NCBI RefSeq assembly: GCF_000423885.1
Contig: NZ_AUIV01000008.1
Span: 62,001 to 126,000, forward strand
Direction: 5' to 3'
Origin: Thermomonas fusca DSM 15424
GTDB lineage: Bacteria; Pseudomonadota; Gammaproteobacteria; Xanthomonadales; Xanthomonadaceae
DNA: 64,000 nucleotides
The position numbers and the translations under genes are program-made. The notes beneath the pieces were generated by a model. It saw only the letters and a list, made by a program, of their open reading frames with translations, was not told the origin of the DNA and made no database searches. Below are positions 52,362 to 63,688 of the stretch, piece by piece. Each line of letters starts with the position of its first letter. The first letter of the stretch is position 1.

Positions 52362-52965
52362 AGACAGCTGGACGGTGCTGCCACGCGCGTTCTACCGCCG
52401 GCATCCCGCGCTGGTGGCGCCGGAACTGCTCAACAAGCTGCTGGTGCGGGCCGACGGACGCGTCGCCCGCATTGTCGAAGTAGAGGCCTATGCCGGCCAC
52501 GAAGACCCGGCCGCGCATTCCTTCCGCGGCCAGACCGCGCGCAACGCCACCATGTTCGGCCCGCCCGGCCACCTGTATGTCTATTTCAGCTACGGCATGC
52601 ACTGGGGCAGCAACGCCGTCTGCGGCGAAGTGGGCGAAGGCGTGGGCGTGCTGCTGCGCGCCGCCGAACCGTTGCGCGGCATCGACGCCATGCGGGCGGC
52701 GCGACCCGCCGCCCGCCGCGACACCGACCTGGCCAGTGGCCCGGGCAAGCTGTCGCAGGCGTTCGGCATCACCCGCGAACTGGATGGCGCCGACCTGGTG
52801 CTGGGCGATCGCGGCATCCGCATCGTCGGCGACGGCACGCCGCCGCCGGAACACCCCATCGCGGGCCCGCGCATCGGCATCAGCAAGGCCACCGATTTCC
52901 CCTGGCGCTGGCACGTGCCCGACCATCGCCACGTCTCGGTGCGGCCGCGCCGGCCGCGCGGCTGA
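52345..52965 (+). CDS. 3-methyladenine DNA glycosylase (AAG/MPG family)
   Basis: Base-excision enzyme of 206 aa removing alkylated and deaminated purines. Hallmarks are LLNKLLVR, the catalytic Glu in RIVEVEAYAGHEDPAAHSFRG, TMFGPPGHLYVYFSYGMHWGSN and GVLLRAAEPL. The GTG start at 52345 overlaps the small upstream gene. It sits 143 bp before mutS, grouping two DNA-repair genes. Length matches bacterial members. Confidence 0.94.
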   Translation: MPHSIEDSWTVLPRAFYRRHPALVAPELLNKLLVRADGRVARIVEVEAYAGHEDPAAHSFRGQTARNATMFGPPGHLYVYFSYGMHWGSNAVCGEVGEGVGVLLRAAEPLRGIDAMRAARPAARRDTDLASGPGKLSQAFGITRELDGADLVLGDRGIRIVGDGTPPPEHPIAGPRIGISKATDFPWRWHVPDHRHVSVRPRRPRG

Positions 52966-53108
52966 AGTCCTCGCGGAGCCGCGCCGATCCGGCAAGCCCG
53001 CGCCTTGTGGCGGGCGCGCAGCCGTCCCCTTCGCCGGCGTTGCCCACTAAGATGGCTGCCCCCTGCTGCGAATGCGCAGCCACCTTTCGATCCCGGCAAC
53101 CGCGGCAC

Positions 53109-55702
<2,594 letters not shown>

Positions 55703-55706
<4 letters not shown>

Positions 55707-56404
55707 GCGTTGCGCCCACTGTGATTGTCGAAGCGCTGCTGACCGGCAAGGCCCGCGCCTACACGCGACCCGGCTCCTGCAGCGCCATCGACAAGCGACC
55801 GCTGGCTGGCAAGGTGCGCATCGGTGAGCTGGGCATCGAAGGCGATGAGCAGGGCGACCCGCGCGTGCACGGCGGCGTGGACAAGGCGGTGCACCATTAC
55901 GCCTTCGATCACTACGCGCTCTGGCGCGATGACCTCGGTGCCCTGGCCCTGCTGGAGTCGCCCGGCGCGTTCGGCGAAAACATCAGCACGCGCGGGTTGA
56001 CCGAAGCCGAGGTCTGCCTGGGCGACCGCTTCGCGCTGGGCGATGCGCTGCTGGAAGTCAGCCAGGGCCGGCAACCGTGCTGGAAGCTCAACGACCGTTT
56101 CGGCGTGGCCGACATGGCCCGCCGGGTGCAGGCCACCGGCCGCACTGGTTGGTACTACCGCGTGCTGCGGCCCGGCACGGCGCGCGCCGGCGACGTGCTG
56201 GCGCTGGCCGAACGCCCGCATCCGGGCTGGACGCTGCAGCGCCTGGGCGAACTGCTGTCACGGCGCGTGCTCGATCCGGCCCAGCTGGAACCCGCGCTGG
56301 CACTGCCGCTGGTGCCATCGCACCGCAAGCTGATCGAACGGCGCATGGAACAGGGCGCGGTGGAGGACTGGAGCCGGCGCATCGACGGGCCAGGCGCAGA
56401 TTGA
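55703..56404 (+). CDS. MOSC-domain protein (YiiM-like)
   Basis: Protein of 233 aa likely binding molybdenum cofactor through the Cys in SQGRQPCWKLN. E. coli YiiM uses it to detoxify N-hydroxylated base analogues and other hydroxylamines. Typical motifs are GIEGDEQGDPRVHGGVDKAVHHYAFDHY and PGAFGENISTRG, and the 3-alpha C-terminal extension is present. The start overlaps mutS as ATGA, so the two are translated together, which fits a shared role in avoiding mutation by modified bases. Confidence 0.92.
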
Positions 56405-56420
56405 CCCCCACTTCTGGCGC

Positions 56421-56471
56421 ATAGCCAGCATCGATGGCGCCGATCCCGCCAATCGATTTCCCAAGATCGAT
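56421..56471. promoter_or_regulatory. ATAG/ATCGAT-repeat block upstream of catalase (possible OxyR site)
   Basis: ATAG at 56421 is followed by ATCGAT at 56430, CCGATC at 56440, ATCGAT at 56452 and ATCGAT at 56466. The first three GAT-type elements are spaced 10-12 bp. OxyR binds four half-sites spaced about one turn, so the layout is suggestive, but the spacing is not perfect and the half-sites are not canonical. Confidence 0.35.
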
Positions 56472-56516
56472 CAGGGCTCCTAGAGTGGCCGCATCACCCG
56501 CCACGGAGCCAGTGCG

Positions 56517-58019
56517 ATGCGCAAGCCCACCGATCCCCCCAAGCCCAGCTTCCTGACCACCGATTTCGGCGCGCCGGTGCCCGACAACCAGAACAGCCTG
56601 ACCGCCGGCCCGCGCGGCCCGCTCCTTGCGCAGGACGTGTGGCTGCACGAGAAGCTCGGCAACTTCGTGCGCGAGGTGATCCCGGAGCGGCGCATGCACG
56701 CGAAGGGCTCCGGCGCGTTCGGCACCTTCACCGTCACCCACGACATCACCAGGTACACGCGCGCCGCGATCTTTTCCCAGGTCGGCAAGAAGACGGAAAT
56801 GTTCGCCCGCTTCACCACGGTGGCCGGCGAGCGCGGCGCGGCGGACGCCGAGCGCGACATCCGCGGCTTCGCGCTGAAGTTCTACACCGAGGAAGGCAAC
56901 TGGGACATGGTGGGCAACAACACCCCGGTGTTCTTCATCCGCGACCCGCGCAAGTTCCCCGACCTCAACAAGGTGGTCAAACGCGACCCGCGCACCAACC
57001 TGCGCAGCGCTACCAACAACTGGGACTGGTGGACGCTGCTACCGGAGGCACTGCACCAGATCACCATCGTGATGAGCGACCGTGGCATTCCGAAGTCGTA
57101 CCGCCACATGCACGGTTTCAGTTCCCATACCTACAGCTTCTGGAACGAAGCCGGCGAGCGCTTCTGGGTGAAGTTCCACTTCCGCACCCAGCAGGGCATC
57201 AGGAACCTCACCGACGCCGAGGCCGCCGAAGCGATCGGCAACGACCGCGAGACCCACCAGCGCGACCTGTTCGACGCCATCGAGTGCGGCGACTTCCCGA
57301 AGTGGACGATGTACGTGCAGGTAATGCCGGAGACCGACGCCGAGAAGGTCCCCTACCACCCGTTCGACCTCACCAAGGTGTGGCCGAAAGCGGACTACCC
57401 GCTGATCGAGGTCGGCGAGTTCGAGCTCAACCGCAACCCGGAGAACTTCTTCGCCGACGTCGAGCAGAGTGCGTTCGCGCCCAGCAACCTGGTGCCGGGC
57501 ATCGGCGTGTCGCCCGACAAGATGCTGCAGGCGCGGCTGTTCAACTACGCCGATGCGCAGCGCTATCGGCTGGGCACCAACTACCAGCAGATCCCGGTCA
57601 ACGCCGCACGCTGCCCGGTGCACAGCAACCACCGCGACGGCATCGGCCGTGTCGACGGCAACTACGGCGGCATGCCCCATTACGAGCCCAACAGCTTCCA
57701 GCAGTGGCAGGAGCAGCCGCAGTTCCGCGAACCGCCGTTGAAGATCAGCGGCGACCTCGCCGACTGGTTCAACTACCGAGAGGACGATGCCGACTACTTC
57801 AAGCAGCCCGGCGACCTGTTCCGCCTGATGACGCCGGAAAAACAGCAACTGCTGTTCGACAACACCGCCCGTGCCATGGGCGACGCGCCCGACTTCATCA
57901 AGCGCCGTCACGTGGACAACTGCACGAAGGCCGACCCGGCCTACGGCGCCGGGGTGGAGGCCGCCCTGCGCAAGCTCGGCGCCTTCGCCGGCGAGCAATC
58001 CCCGAACAGCCTGGGCTGA
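56517..58019 (+). CDS. Monofunctional haem catalase
   Basis: Catalase of 500 aa that destroys hydrogen peroxide. The distal His is in RRMHAKGSGAFGTF, the distal Asn in DMVGNNTPVFFIRDP, and the proximal Tyr motif is RLFNYADAQRYRLG. The NADPH-binding-type region and a short C-terminus indicate a small-subunit enzyme. There is no signal peptide. It is preceded by a possible OxyR-type repeat block and followed by a DUF937 gene. Confidence 0.97.
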   Translation: MRKPTDPPKPSFLTTDFGAPVPDNQNSLTAGPRGPLLAQDVWLHEKLGNFVREVIPERRMHAKGSGAFGTFTVTHDITRYTRAAIFSQVGKKTEMFARFTTVAGERGAADAERDIRGFALKFYTEEGNWDMVGNNTPVFFIRDPRKFPDLNKVVKRDPRTNLRSATNNWDWWTLLPEALHQITIVMSDRGIPKSYRHMHGFSSHTYSFWNEAGERFWVKFHFRTQQGIRNLTDAEAAEAIGNDRETHQRDLFDAIECGDFPKWTMYVQVMPETDAEKVPYHPFDLTKVWPKADYPLIEVGEFELNRNPENFFADVEQSAFAPSNLVPGIGVSPDKMLQARLFNYADAQRYRLGTNYQQIPVNAARCPVHSNHRDGIGRVDGNYGGMPHYEPNSFQQWQEQPQFREPPLKISGDLADWFNYREDDADYFKQPGDLFRLMTPEKQQLLFDNTARAMGDAPDFIKRRHVDNCTKADPAYGAGVEAALRKLGAFAGEQSPNSLG

Positions 58020-58125
58020 AGACTTCACCATCCCGCCTGGACGCCGACAGGTTCGCCTGCCGCCGTTTCCGTTGCGGGGTTACCCTAGCCGCACCCGCCA
58101 ACCGGCGACCGCGCAGGAGTCCCGC

Positions 58126-58740
58126 ATGCCGTCCCTGACCGATGACCTCTTTTCCCAGCTCTCCGGCCCCGCCCTGCAGCAGATCAGCCAGCAACTGGGC
58201 ACCAACCCCGCGCAGACCTCGGGGGCGATTGCCGCCGCGCTGCCAATGATCCTCGGCGCGATGGGCCGCAACACCGCCCAGCCGGGCGGCGCGGAAGCCC
58301 TGTTCGGCGCGCTGGGCCGCGACCACAACGGCGGCGGCGGGCTCGGCGACGTCCTCGGCGCGGTGCTGGGTGGCCAGCAGGGCCGCCAGACCGACGGCCT
58401 CGGCCAGCTCGGCCACATCTTCGGCGGCCAACTGCCGCGTGCGGAAAGCGGCCTCGGCCAGGCCACCGGGCTGGGCGGGGACAAGGCACAGATGCTGCTG
58501 AAGATCCTTGCCCCCATCGTCATGGCCTACCTGGCCAAGCGCATGTTCGGCGGCCAGCAGGAAGCGGCATCGCCGCAGGCGCTGGGCGACATCCTCGGCC
58601 AGGAACACGCGCAGGTGCGGCAGGCCGGCGGCCTCGGCGGCGGACTGCTGGGCGCCGTGCTCGACCAGGACGGCGACGGCCAGCTGGGTTTGGGCGATCT
58701 GATGAAGATCGGCGGCGGGCTGCTCGGCGGCGGGCGCTGA
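58126..58740 (+). CDS. DUF937 domain protein
   Basis: Protein of 204 aa, rich in Gly, Gln and Leu. The DUF937 pattern is visible in LFSQLSGPALQQISQQLG and TSGAIAAALPMILGAMGRN, with a hydrophobic piece LLKILAPIVMAYLAKRMFGG and a glycine-rich end that contains LDQDGDGQLGLGDLM, an EF-hand-like DxDxDG calcium loop. AGGAG lies eight bases before ATG 58126. Function is unknown; homologues often lie near stress genes. Confidence 0.85.
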   Translation: MPSLTDDLFSQLSGPALQQISQQLGTNPAQTSGAIAAALPMILGAMGRNTAQPGGAEALFGALGRDHNGGGGLGDVLGAVLGGQQGRQTDGLGQLGHIFGGQLPRAESGLGQATGLGGDKAQMLLKILAPIVMAYLAKRMFGGQQEAASPQALGDILGQEHAQVRQAGGLGGGLLGAVLDQDGDGQLGLGDLMKIGGGLLGGGR

Positions 58741-58814
58741 CGCCCCGCTGGGTGCGCGGACCTCCCCGTCCGCGCACCCCACCCCGCACGTCCTCCCCGA
58801 ATGGAGCGCAACGC

Positions 58815-59000
58815 ATGCCCCTTCCGCAAGCAGGTTCCAGCTTTTTCGTCGGCTGGGGAACCCTGTCACTGATCAATGCCGGCCTGGCCCAATCCAAGGG
58901 CCGCAGCGGCTTCGGCTGGTGGCTGGGCTCGCTGCTTGGCGGGCCGCTGGCGACGCTGCTGATTGTCGTACTGCCACCGGTCGGTCGCCGGTTCAGCTGA
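58815..59000 (+). CDS. Small membrane protein (61 aa)
   Basis: Starts at ATG 58815 with GGAGCG nearby. One or two hydrophobic spans (FFVGWGTLSLINAGLA and WWLGSLLGGPLATLLIVVLPP) and a basic tail. It resembles the many short inner-membrane proteins of unknown role. It follows the DUF937 gene by 74 bp and is convergent with the PLP enzyme gene. Confidence 0.6.
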   Translation: MPLPQAGSSFFVGWGTLSLINAGLAQSKGRSGFGWWLGSLLGGPLATLLIVVLPPVGRRFS

Positions 59001-59040
59001 GTCGCCGGCGCCGGCGCGGGGCGTCGGCCTGTGTTGATAC

Positions 59041-60213
59041 TCAGGCCGCGCTGGCCGCCAGCGCCTGCGCCAGGTCTTCCCACAGGTCTTCCACGTCCTC
59101 GATCCCCACCGACAGGCGCAGCAGGCCGGCGGTGATGCCGGTGGCGGCCTTGACCTGCTCGTCCACCATGCGGTGGGTCAGGCCGGCGGGATGCTGGATC
59201 AGGCTGTCCACCGAGCCAAGGCTCACCGCCGCGGTCATCACCTTCACCGACGCCATCACCTTGGCGGCTGCGTCATGGCCGCCGCGCAATTCGAACGCCA
59301 TCAGGCAGCCTGGCCCGCGCATCTGGGTGCCGACCAGGTGCGCGCCGTGCGCGCCCGGCAGGCCCGGATAGAACACCTTCGACACCGCCGGGTGTTCGCT
59401 CAGCCGCTGCGCCAGCACCTGCGCATTGGCCTGCGCGGCTTCCACCCGCAGCTTCAGCGTGGGCAGGCCGCGGTGCAGCAGGTAGGCGGCCAGCGGGTGC
59501 AACAGCGCGCCGGTGGCCGCGCGCACGGTGCGCAGCGGCGCGGCGCGGGCTTCATCGCAGCAGACCACCCCGGCAATCACGTCGCCGTGGCCGCCGAGGA
59601 ACTTGGTGGCGCTGTGCAGCACATAGGCCGCGCCGAGCTCCGCGGGGCGCTGCAGCACCGGGGTGGCAAAGGTGGAGTCCACCAGCACCGGCACGCTGCC
59701 GGCAGCCGCGACCACCGCCCGGATGTCGACCAGGTTGAGGGTGGGATTGGCAGGGGTTTCGATCACCACCAGCGCGGTATCGGGGCGAAGACGCGCGGCG
59801 ATGTCCTCGGCCTTCACGAACTCCGCCTCCAGCCCGCACATGCCGGTGGCCAGCAGGTGGTCGGCGGTGCCGTACAGCGGGCGCACCACCAGCACGTGCT
59901 TGCCGTGCTGGGCGCGATCCAGCAGCACGGCCGTCATCGCCGCCATGCCGGAGGCGTAGGCCACGCAGGCCTGGGTGCCCTCGAGCGCGGCGATGGCGTT
60001 TTCGGCGCGGGCCACGGTGGGGTTGTGCAGGCGCGCGTAGATCGGGTTGGCGGCGCTGGCGTGGCCGCCGACCAGCGCATCGAAACTGGCGCTGCCGACG
60101 TCGAGGTCGGCGATCGGATAGGTGGTGGACAGGTCCAGCGGCGGCGCGTGCACGCAGAGGTCGCCGAAGTCCTCGCGGCCGGCGTGGACGGCAGTGGTCT
60201 GGAAACGGTGCAT
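59041..60213 (-). CDS. Cystathionine gamma-synthase/methionine gamma-lyase family PLP enzyme
   Basis: Fold-type I PLP enzyme of 390 aa in sulphur amino-acid metabolism. Motifs are TTYPIADLDVG, YARLHNPTVARAENAIAALEG, ETPANPTLNLVD, DSTFATPVLQRPAELGA and the PLP lysine in HSATKFLGGHGD, and SLIQHPAGLTH. The presence of a divergent Lrp regulator resembles mde-type methionine-degradation pairs, so methionine gamma-lyase is plausible; sequence alone does not separate it from cystathionine synthase or lyase. Confidence 0.88.
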   Translation of the reverse strand: MHRFQTTAVHAGREDFGDLCVHAPPLDLSTTYPIADLDVGSASFDALVGGHASAANPIYARLHNPTVARAENAIAALEGTQACVAYASGMAAMTAVLLDRAQHGKHVLVVRPLYGTADHLLATGMCGLEAEFVKAEDIAARLRPDTALVVIETPANPTLNLVDIRAVVAAAGSVPVLVDSTFATPVLQRPAELGAAYVLHSATKFLGGHGDVIAGVVCCDEARAAPLRTVRAATGALLHPLAAYLLHRGLPTLKLRVEAAQANAQVLAQRLSEHPAVSKVFYPGLPGAHGAHLVGTQMRGPGCLMAFELRGGHDAAAKVMASVKVMTAAVSLGSVDSLIQHPAGLTHRMVDEQVKAATGITAGLLRLSVGIEDVEDLWEDLAQALAASAA

Positions 60214-60309
60214 GGCGGCCTCGGGTGCGATGGGATCCCGCTATCCTAGAACCCTGTTCGGCATGAAACAGTCACGCCGAAGGATATTTTGCCAAGGCAG
60301 GAAATCGCC

Positions 60310-60777
60310 ATGCTGGACCGAATCGACTACGCCCTCCTGCGCCTGCTGCGGAAGAATGCGCGGCTGCCCAACAAGGATCTGGCCGAAAAGGTCGGCATCG
60401 CGCCATCCACCGCGCTGGAGCGGGTGCGGCGGATGCGCGAGGCGAAGATCCTGCTGGGCTACCACGCCGAGATCGCACCCGAAGCCATGGGCGTGGGTCT
60501 GCAGGCGATGATCTCGGTGCGGCTGGCCCGGCACTCGCGTGCACTGGTCGACGGCTTCCACCAACACCTGCTGGGCCTGCCCGAGGTGCTGGCCTGCTAC
60601 CACGTGGCCGGAGCCGACGACTTCCTTGCCCACGTCGGCGTACGCGACAGCGAGCACCTGCGCAACTTCACCCTGACCGCGTTCACCGAGCGGGAGGAAG
60701 TGGCGCATATCGAAACGCGACTGATCTTCGAGTTCCAGCGCAACGTGGAGCTGCCGGCGCGGGAAACCGGGGCGTGA
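60310..60777 (+). CDS. Lrp/AsnC-family transcriptional regulator
   Basis: Amino-acid-responsive regulator of 155 aa. The N-terminal winged helix (DYALLRLLRKNARLPNKDLAEKVGIAPSTALERVRRM) is followed by the RAM ligand domain (FHQHLLGLPEVLACYHVAGADDFLAHVGVRD). ATG 60310 has AGGA upstream; a TTG at 60289 is an alternative. It is divergent from the PLP enzyme (96-bp gap) and is its likely controller. Confidence 0.93.
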   Translation: MLDRIDYALLRLLRKNARLPNKDLAEKVGIAPSTALERVRRMREAKILLGYHAEIAPEAMGVGLQAMISVRLARHSRALVDGFHQHLLGLPEVLACYHVAGADDFLAHVGVRDSEHLRNFTLTAFTEREEVAHIETRLIFEFQRNVELPARETGA

Positions 60778-60789
60778 CCTGCCGTCCCT

Positions 60790-61519
60790 TCACTGGAACA
60801 GCCGGTAGGTGCGGGTGCTGACCTCGGAGACCCAGCGCAGATAACTCACCCGCCACTGCCGCCCGATGTTCGGCTCCCACGGGTCGTACACCATCAGGGA
60901 GGTGCCGCGCCCGGTCGGATCGTTGTCGCCGCGGATCCCCACCACCAGGGTCATGTGCCCCGGGCTGCCCTGGTAGCCGCCGGGAATCCGCTGCAGGTAA
61001 CCGCCAGGATTCCACAGCGTATCCACCATCAACGGCCCCTGCCGCACCATCGCCGCGAAGGCCTGCGGCATCCACGACGCCGGCGGGTATGAACGCAAGC
61101 CATGCACCCGCGCATAGCGCTCGGTCTGCGGTACCCAGTTGGCGACGTCCGACTGGTTGTACAGGCCGTTGGCGTCATCCCACATGTCGGCAGGCGTCGC
61201 CGCTTTCACCGCGGCGACGCTGCTGCTCTTGAGCATGGCCCCAGCAGGTGCTGTTGGTGGGCTGGGGGATGAAGGTGCGCTGGTGGCGGGCCGGCGGATA
61301 GGCTTCCGCATCGAACAGCGCGTTCTGCGTGCACTGGCCCGCTTCGCCGTCCACCACCAGCCAGGCCTGGTCCTGGTAGCGACGCACGGCATTGCGGGTG
61401 TTGTTGCCGAAGTCGCCGTCCGGGCGGAGATTGCAGCCCGGCAACTTGCGGTTGAGCGCCTCCTGCAGGCGCCTTACCTCGCTTCCCTTCGACCCCATCC
61501 TCAATACCGTAACGGCCAT
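60790..61519 (-). pseudogene. Frameshifted PG-binding plus papain-like cysteine protease
   Basis: Two frames together give one protein. Frame 1, from ATG 61519 (AAGGAG upstream), encodes a PG_binding_1 domain (GSKGSEVRRLQEALNRKL ... NNTRNAVRRYQDQ) and the segment PQPTNSTCW with the catalytic Cys. Frame 2 continues as AMLKSSSVAAVKAATPADMWDD through GHMTLVVGI (His) to YDPWEPN and the stop at 60790. The break is at the four-C run 61239-61242 (GGGG on the coding strand); removing one G restores CWAMLKSS. It may be a pseudogene, a phase-variable switch or a sequencing error. Confidence 0.75.
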
Positions 61520-61701
61520 GGCGCGGCTCCTTGCCTCCAGTGCTTCCAGCGCATGTTGGCAATGCACGGCACGCACCGCCATTTGCTGGAAGCACTAACC
61601 GCGGCCGCCGGGCCTAGCGCATTCCGCCTAATCCATTCCGCAGCGGCACCACGCCGCTGTCCTGCGCGCGGAGCCGGTGCGGCACCCGCACGCCTACGCC
61701 A

Positions 61702-61729
61702 GCCGGCTTCCCGCGCACGGGAAGCCGGC
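61702..61729 (-). terminator. Strong hairpin after the GST gene
   Basis: GCCGGCTTCCCG pairs with CGGGAAGCCGGC, a perfect 12-bp stem with a 4-base loop, located 18 bp past the GST stop. It has no T run on the minus strand, so termination may be weak or factor-dependent. The rest of 61520-61746 shows nothing else. Confidence 0.45.
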
Positions 61730-61746
61730 CGGGCGAGTGCACGCCT

Positions 61747-62385
61747 TCAGTGGGCTTCGTCCTGCGCCGGCTTCGATGCCGGCCTTGCGAGCGCGTCGTC
61801 GCGGTCGTTCGCACGCCGGGCAGCGGCGCGCTGCAGGTGCGGCATCGCGTAGTCCTGGAGCACCTGCTTGGGCTCGAGCTCGCCAATCTGGATGTAGTAA
61901 CCGATGAACGCGGCAATGTAGAGATCGGCCACGGTGAAGCGGTCACCGACCAGATATCGCTTGCCCGCCACCGCGCCTTCCAGCGTGCGCAGCAGGTCGG
62001 CCTCGTTGCCGTAACCTGCTTCCATCGACGGCGCGATGGTGCCGTGGCGGCGCGCGGTGATGAAGAACTCCAGCGGGCTGGCGAACAGCATCCAGCGATA
62101 GCAGGCGCCACGCTCCGGCGTGCCCGGCGGCGGCAGCAGGCCCAGCTCCGGCAACAGGTCGGCCAGGTGCAGGCAGATCGCGGCGTTCTCGGTGATCGCA
62201 ATGCCGTCATGCACCAGCGCCGGCACCTTGCCCATCGGATTGATGGCGAGGAATTCCGGCGATTTCATGCTGGTGCCGAATTCCAGCTGCACTTCCTCGT
62301 AGGGCAGGCCGGTTTCCTCCAGCATCCAGCGGGTGATGCGGGCGCGCGACATCGGGTTGGTGTAGAAGCGCAGCTGTGGGGTCAT
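61747..62385 (-). CDS. Glutathione S-transferase family protein
   Basis: Protein of 212 aa. The thioredoxin-like N-terminal domain has YTNPMSRARITRWMLEETGLPYEEV, INPMGKVPALVHDG and ITENAAICLHLAD (the cis-Pro and ENAAI glutathione-binding residues), followed by the helical C-terminal domain with FTVADLYIAAF. The substrate is unknown. It is downstream of the WYL regulator on the same strand. Confidence 0.93.
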   Translation of the reverse strand: MTPQLRFYTNPMSRARITRWMLEETGLPYEEVQLEFGTSMKSPEFLAINPMGKVPALVHDGIAITENAAICLHLADLLPELGLLPPPGTPERGACYRWMLFASPLEFFITARRHGTIAPSMEAGYGNEADLLRTLEGAVAGKRYLVGDRFTVADLYIAAFIGYYIQIGELEPKQVLQDYAMPHLQRAAARRANDRDDALARPASKPAQDEAH

Positions 62386-62452
62386 GGCGGGTCCTGGGTT
62401 GGGTGGACGCGCAGTCTGCGCGGGCCCTGCTGACAGCTGCTGGCAGCAGCCC

Positions 62453-63145
62453 TCAATCGCGCTGGCGGATTCGCTCGTGTTCGCGCCAGCGCTGCAGGAG
62501 GCCATGCCGCGTCTGCGGGTAGTGCCGGCCGGCATCCTCCAGTCCCAGCACGCGGTCGGCGCGGAAATGGCGGTAGTCGCCGCGCAGCTCGCACCAGGCC
62601 GCGAGCAGGCGACGGTCGTCGAGGAAGGCCATCGCGAACGGCCAGACCGTGCGCTGCGAGACCCGGTCGCCGGCATCGGCGTAAGCCAGGTGCAGCACGC
62701 GCTGCTCGCGGATGGCGCGACGCAGCGTGGGCAGCCAGGGTTCGGGGGTCTTCGGGCACCAGTCCGGCGCGAACAGGCCGCCGGTTTCCACCTGCAGGCG
62801 CAGGGCCTCCGGCAGGATGCCGAGGATGCGGTCCATCGCGCCGCGCGCCGCCACCGCCAGCTCGGGATCGGCATGCGAGGCCACCCAGCGGGTGCCCAGC
62901 ACCATCGCCTCGAGCTCCTCTTCCGAGAACATCATCGGTGGCAGCAGGAAGCCGGGGCGCAGCAGGTAGCCGATGCCGGGGTCGCCGGCGATGTCGGCGC
63001 CCTGCCCGCGCAGGGCTTCGATATCGCGGTACAGGGTGCGCAGGCTGATCCCCAGCTGCTCCGCCAGCTGCGCGCCGCGAACGGGGCGGCGCCGGCGCCG
63101 GAGATCATCCAGCAGCTGCAGCAGACGGGTGGCGCGCTGCGTCAT
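62453..63145 (-). CDS. YafY-type transcriptional regulator (HTH + WYL)
   Basis: Regulator of 230 aa. The N-terminal helix-turn-helix (RRRRPVRGAQLAEQLGISLRTLYRDIEAL) is followed by the WYL ligand-sensing domain (LRRAIREQRVLHLAYADAGDRVSQRTVWPFAMAFLDDRRLLAAWCELRGDYRHFRADRV reading). It precedes GST by 67 bp and probably controls it and itself. Confidence 0.9.
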   Translation of the reverse strand: MTQRATRLLQLLDDLRRRRRPVRGAQLAEQLGISLRTLYRDIEALRGQGADIAGDPGIGYLLRPGFLLPPMMFSEEELEAMVLGTRWVASHADPELAVAARGAMDRILGILPEALRLQVETGGLFAPDWCPKTPEPWLPTLRRAIREQRVLHLAYADAGDRVSQRTVWPFAMAFLDDRRLLAAWCELRGDYRHFRADRVLGLEDAGRHYPQTRHGLLQRWREHERIRQRD

Positions 63146-63206
63146 CGGGCGATACGCGAAAAAAGGCCCCGCAGCATAGCGGTCGCGACCGCCGTGCGCG
63201 CAACGG

Positions 63207-63617
<411 letters not shown>

Positions 63618-63646
63618 GGCGTGATCTTGCGGCCCCGGAAACGCAA

Positions 63647-63668
63647 ACGGCCACCCGAAGGTGGCCGT
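63647..63668 (-). terminator. Terminator of the rplS operon, with UUCG loop
   Basis: On the minus strand ACGGCCACC-TTCG-GGTGGCCGT forms a 9-bp stem closed by a UUCG tetraloop, followed by TTTGCGTTTCC. It is 20 bp past the rplS stop at 63689. Confidence 0.8.
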
Positions 63669-63688
63669 CGTGCGGAAGCTGCGCCGGA

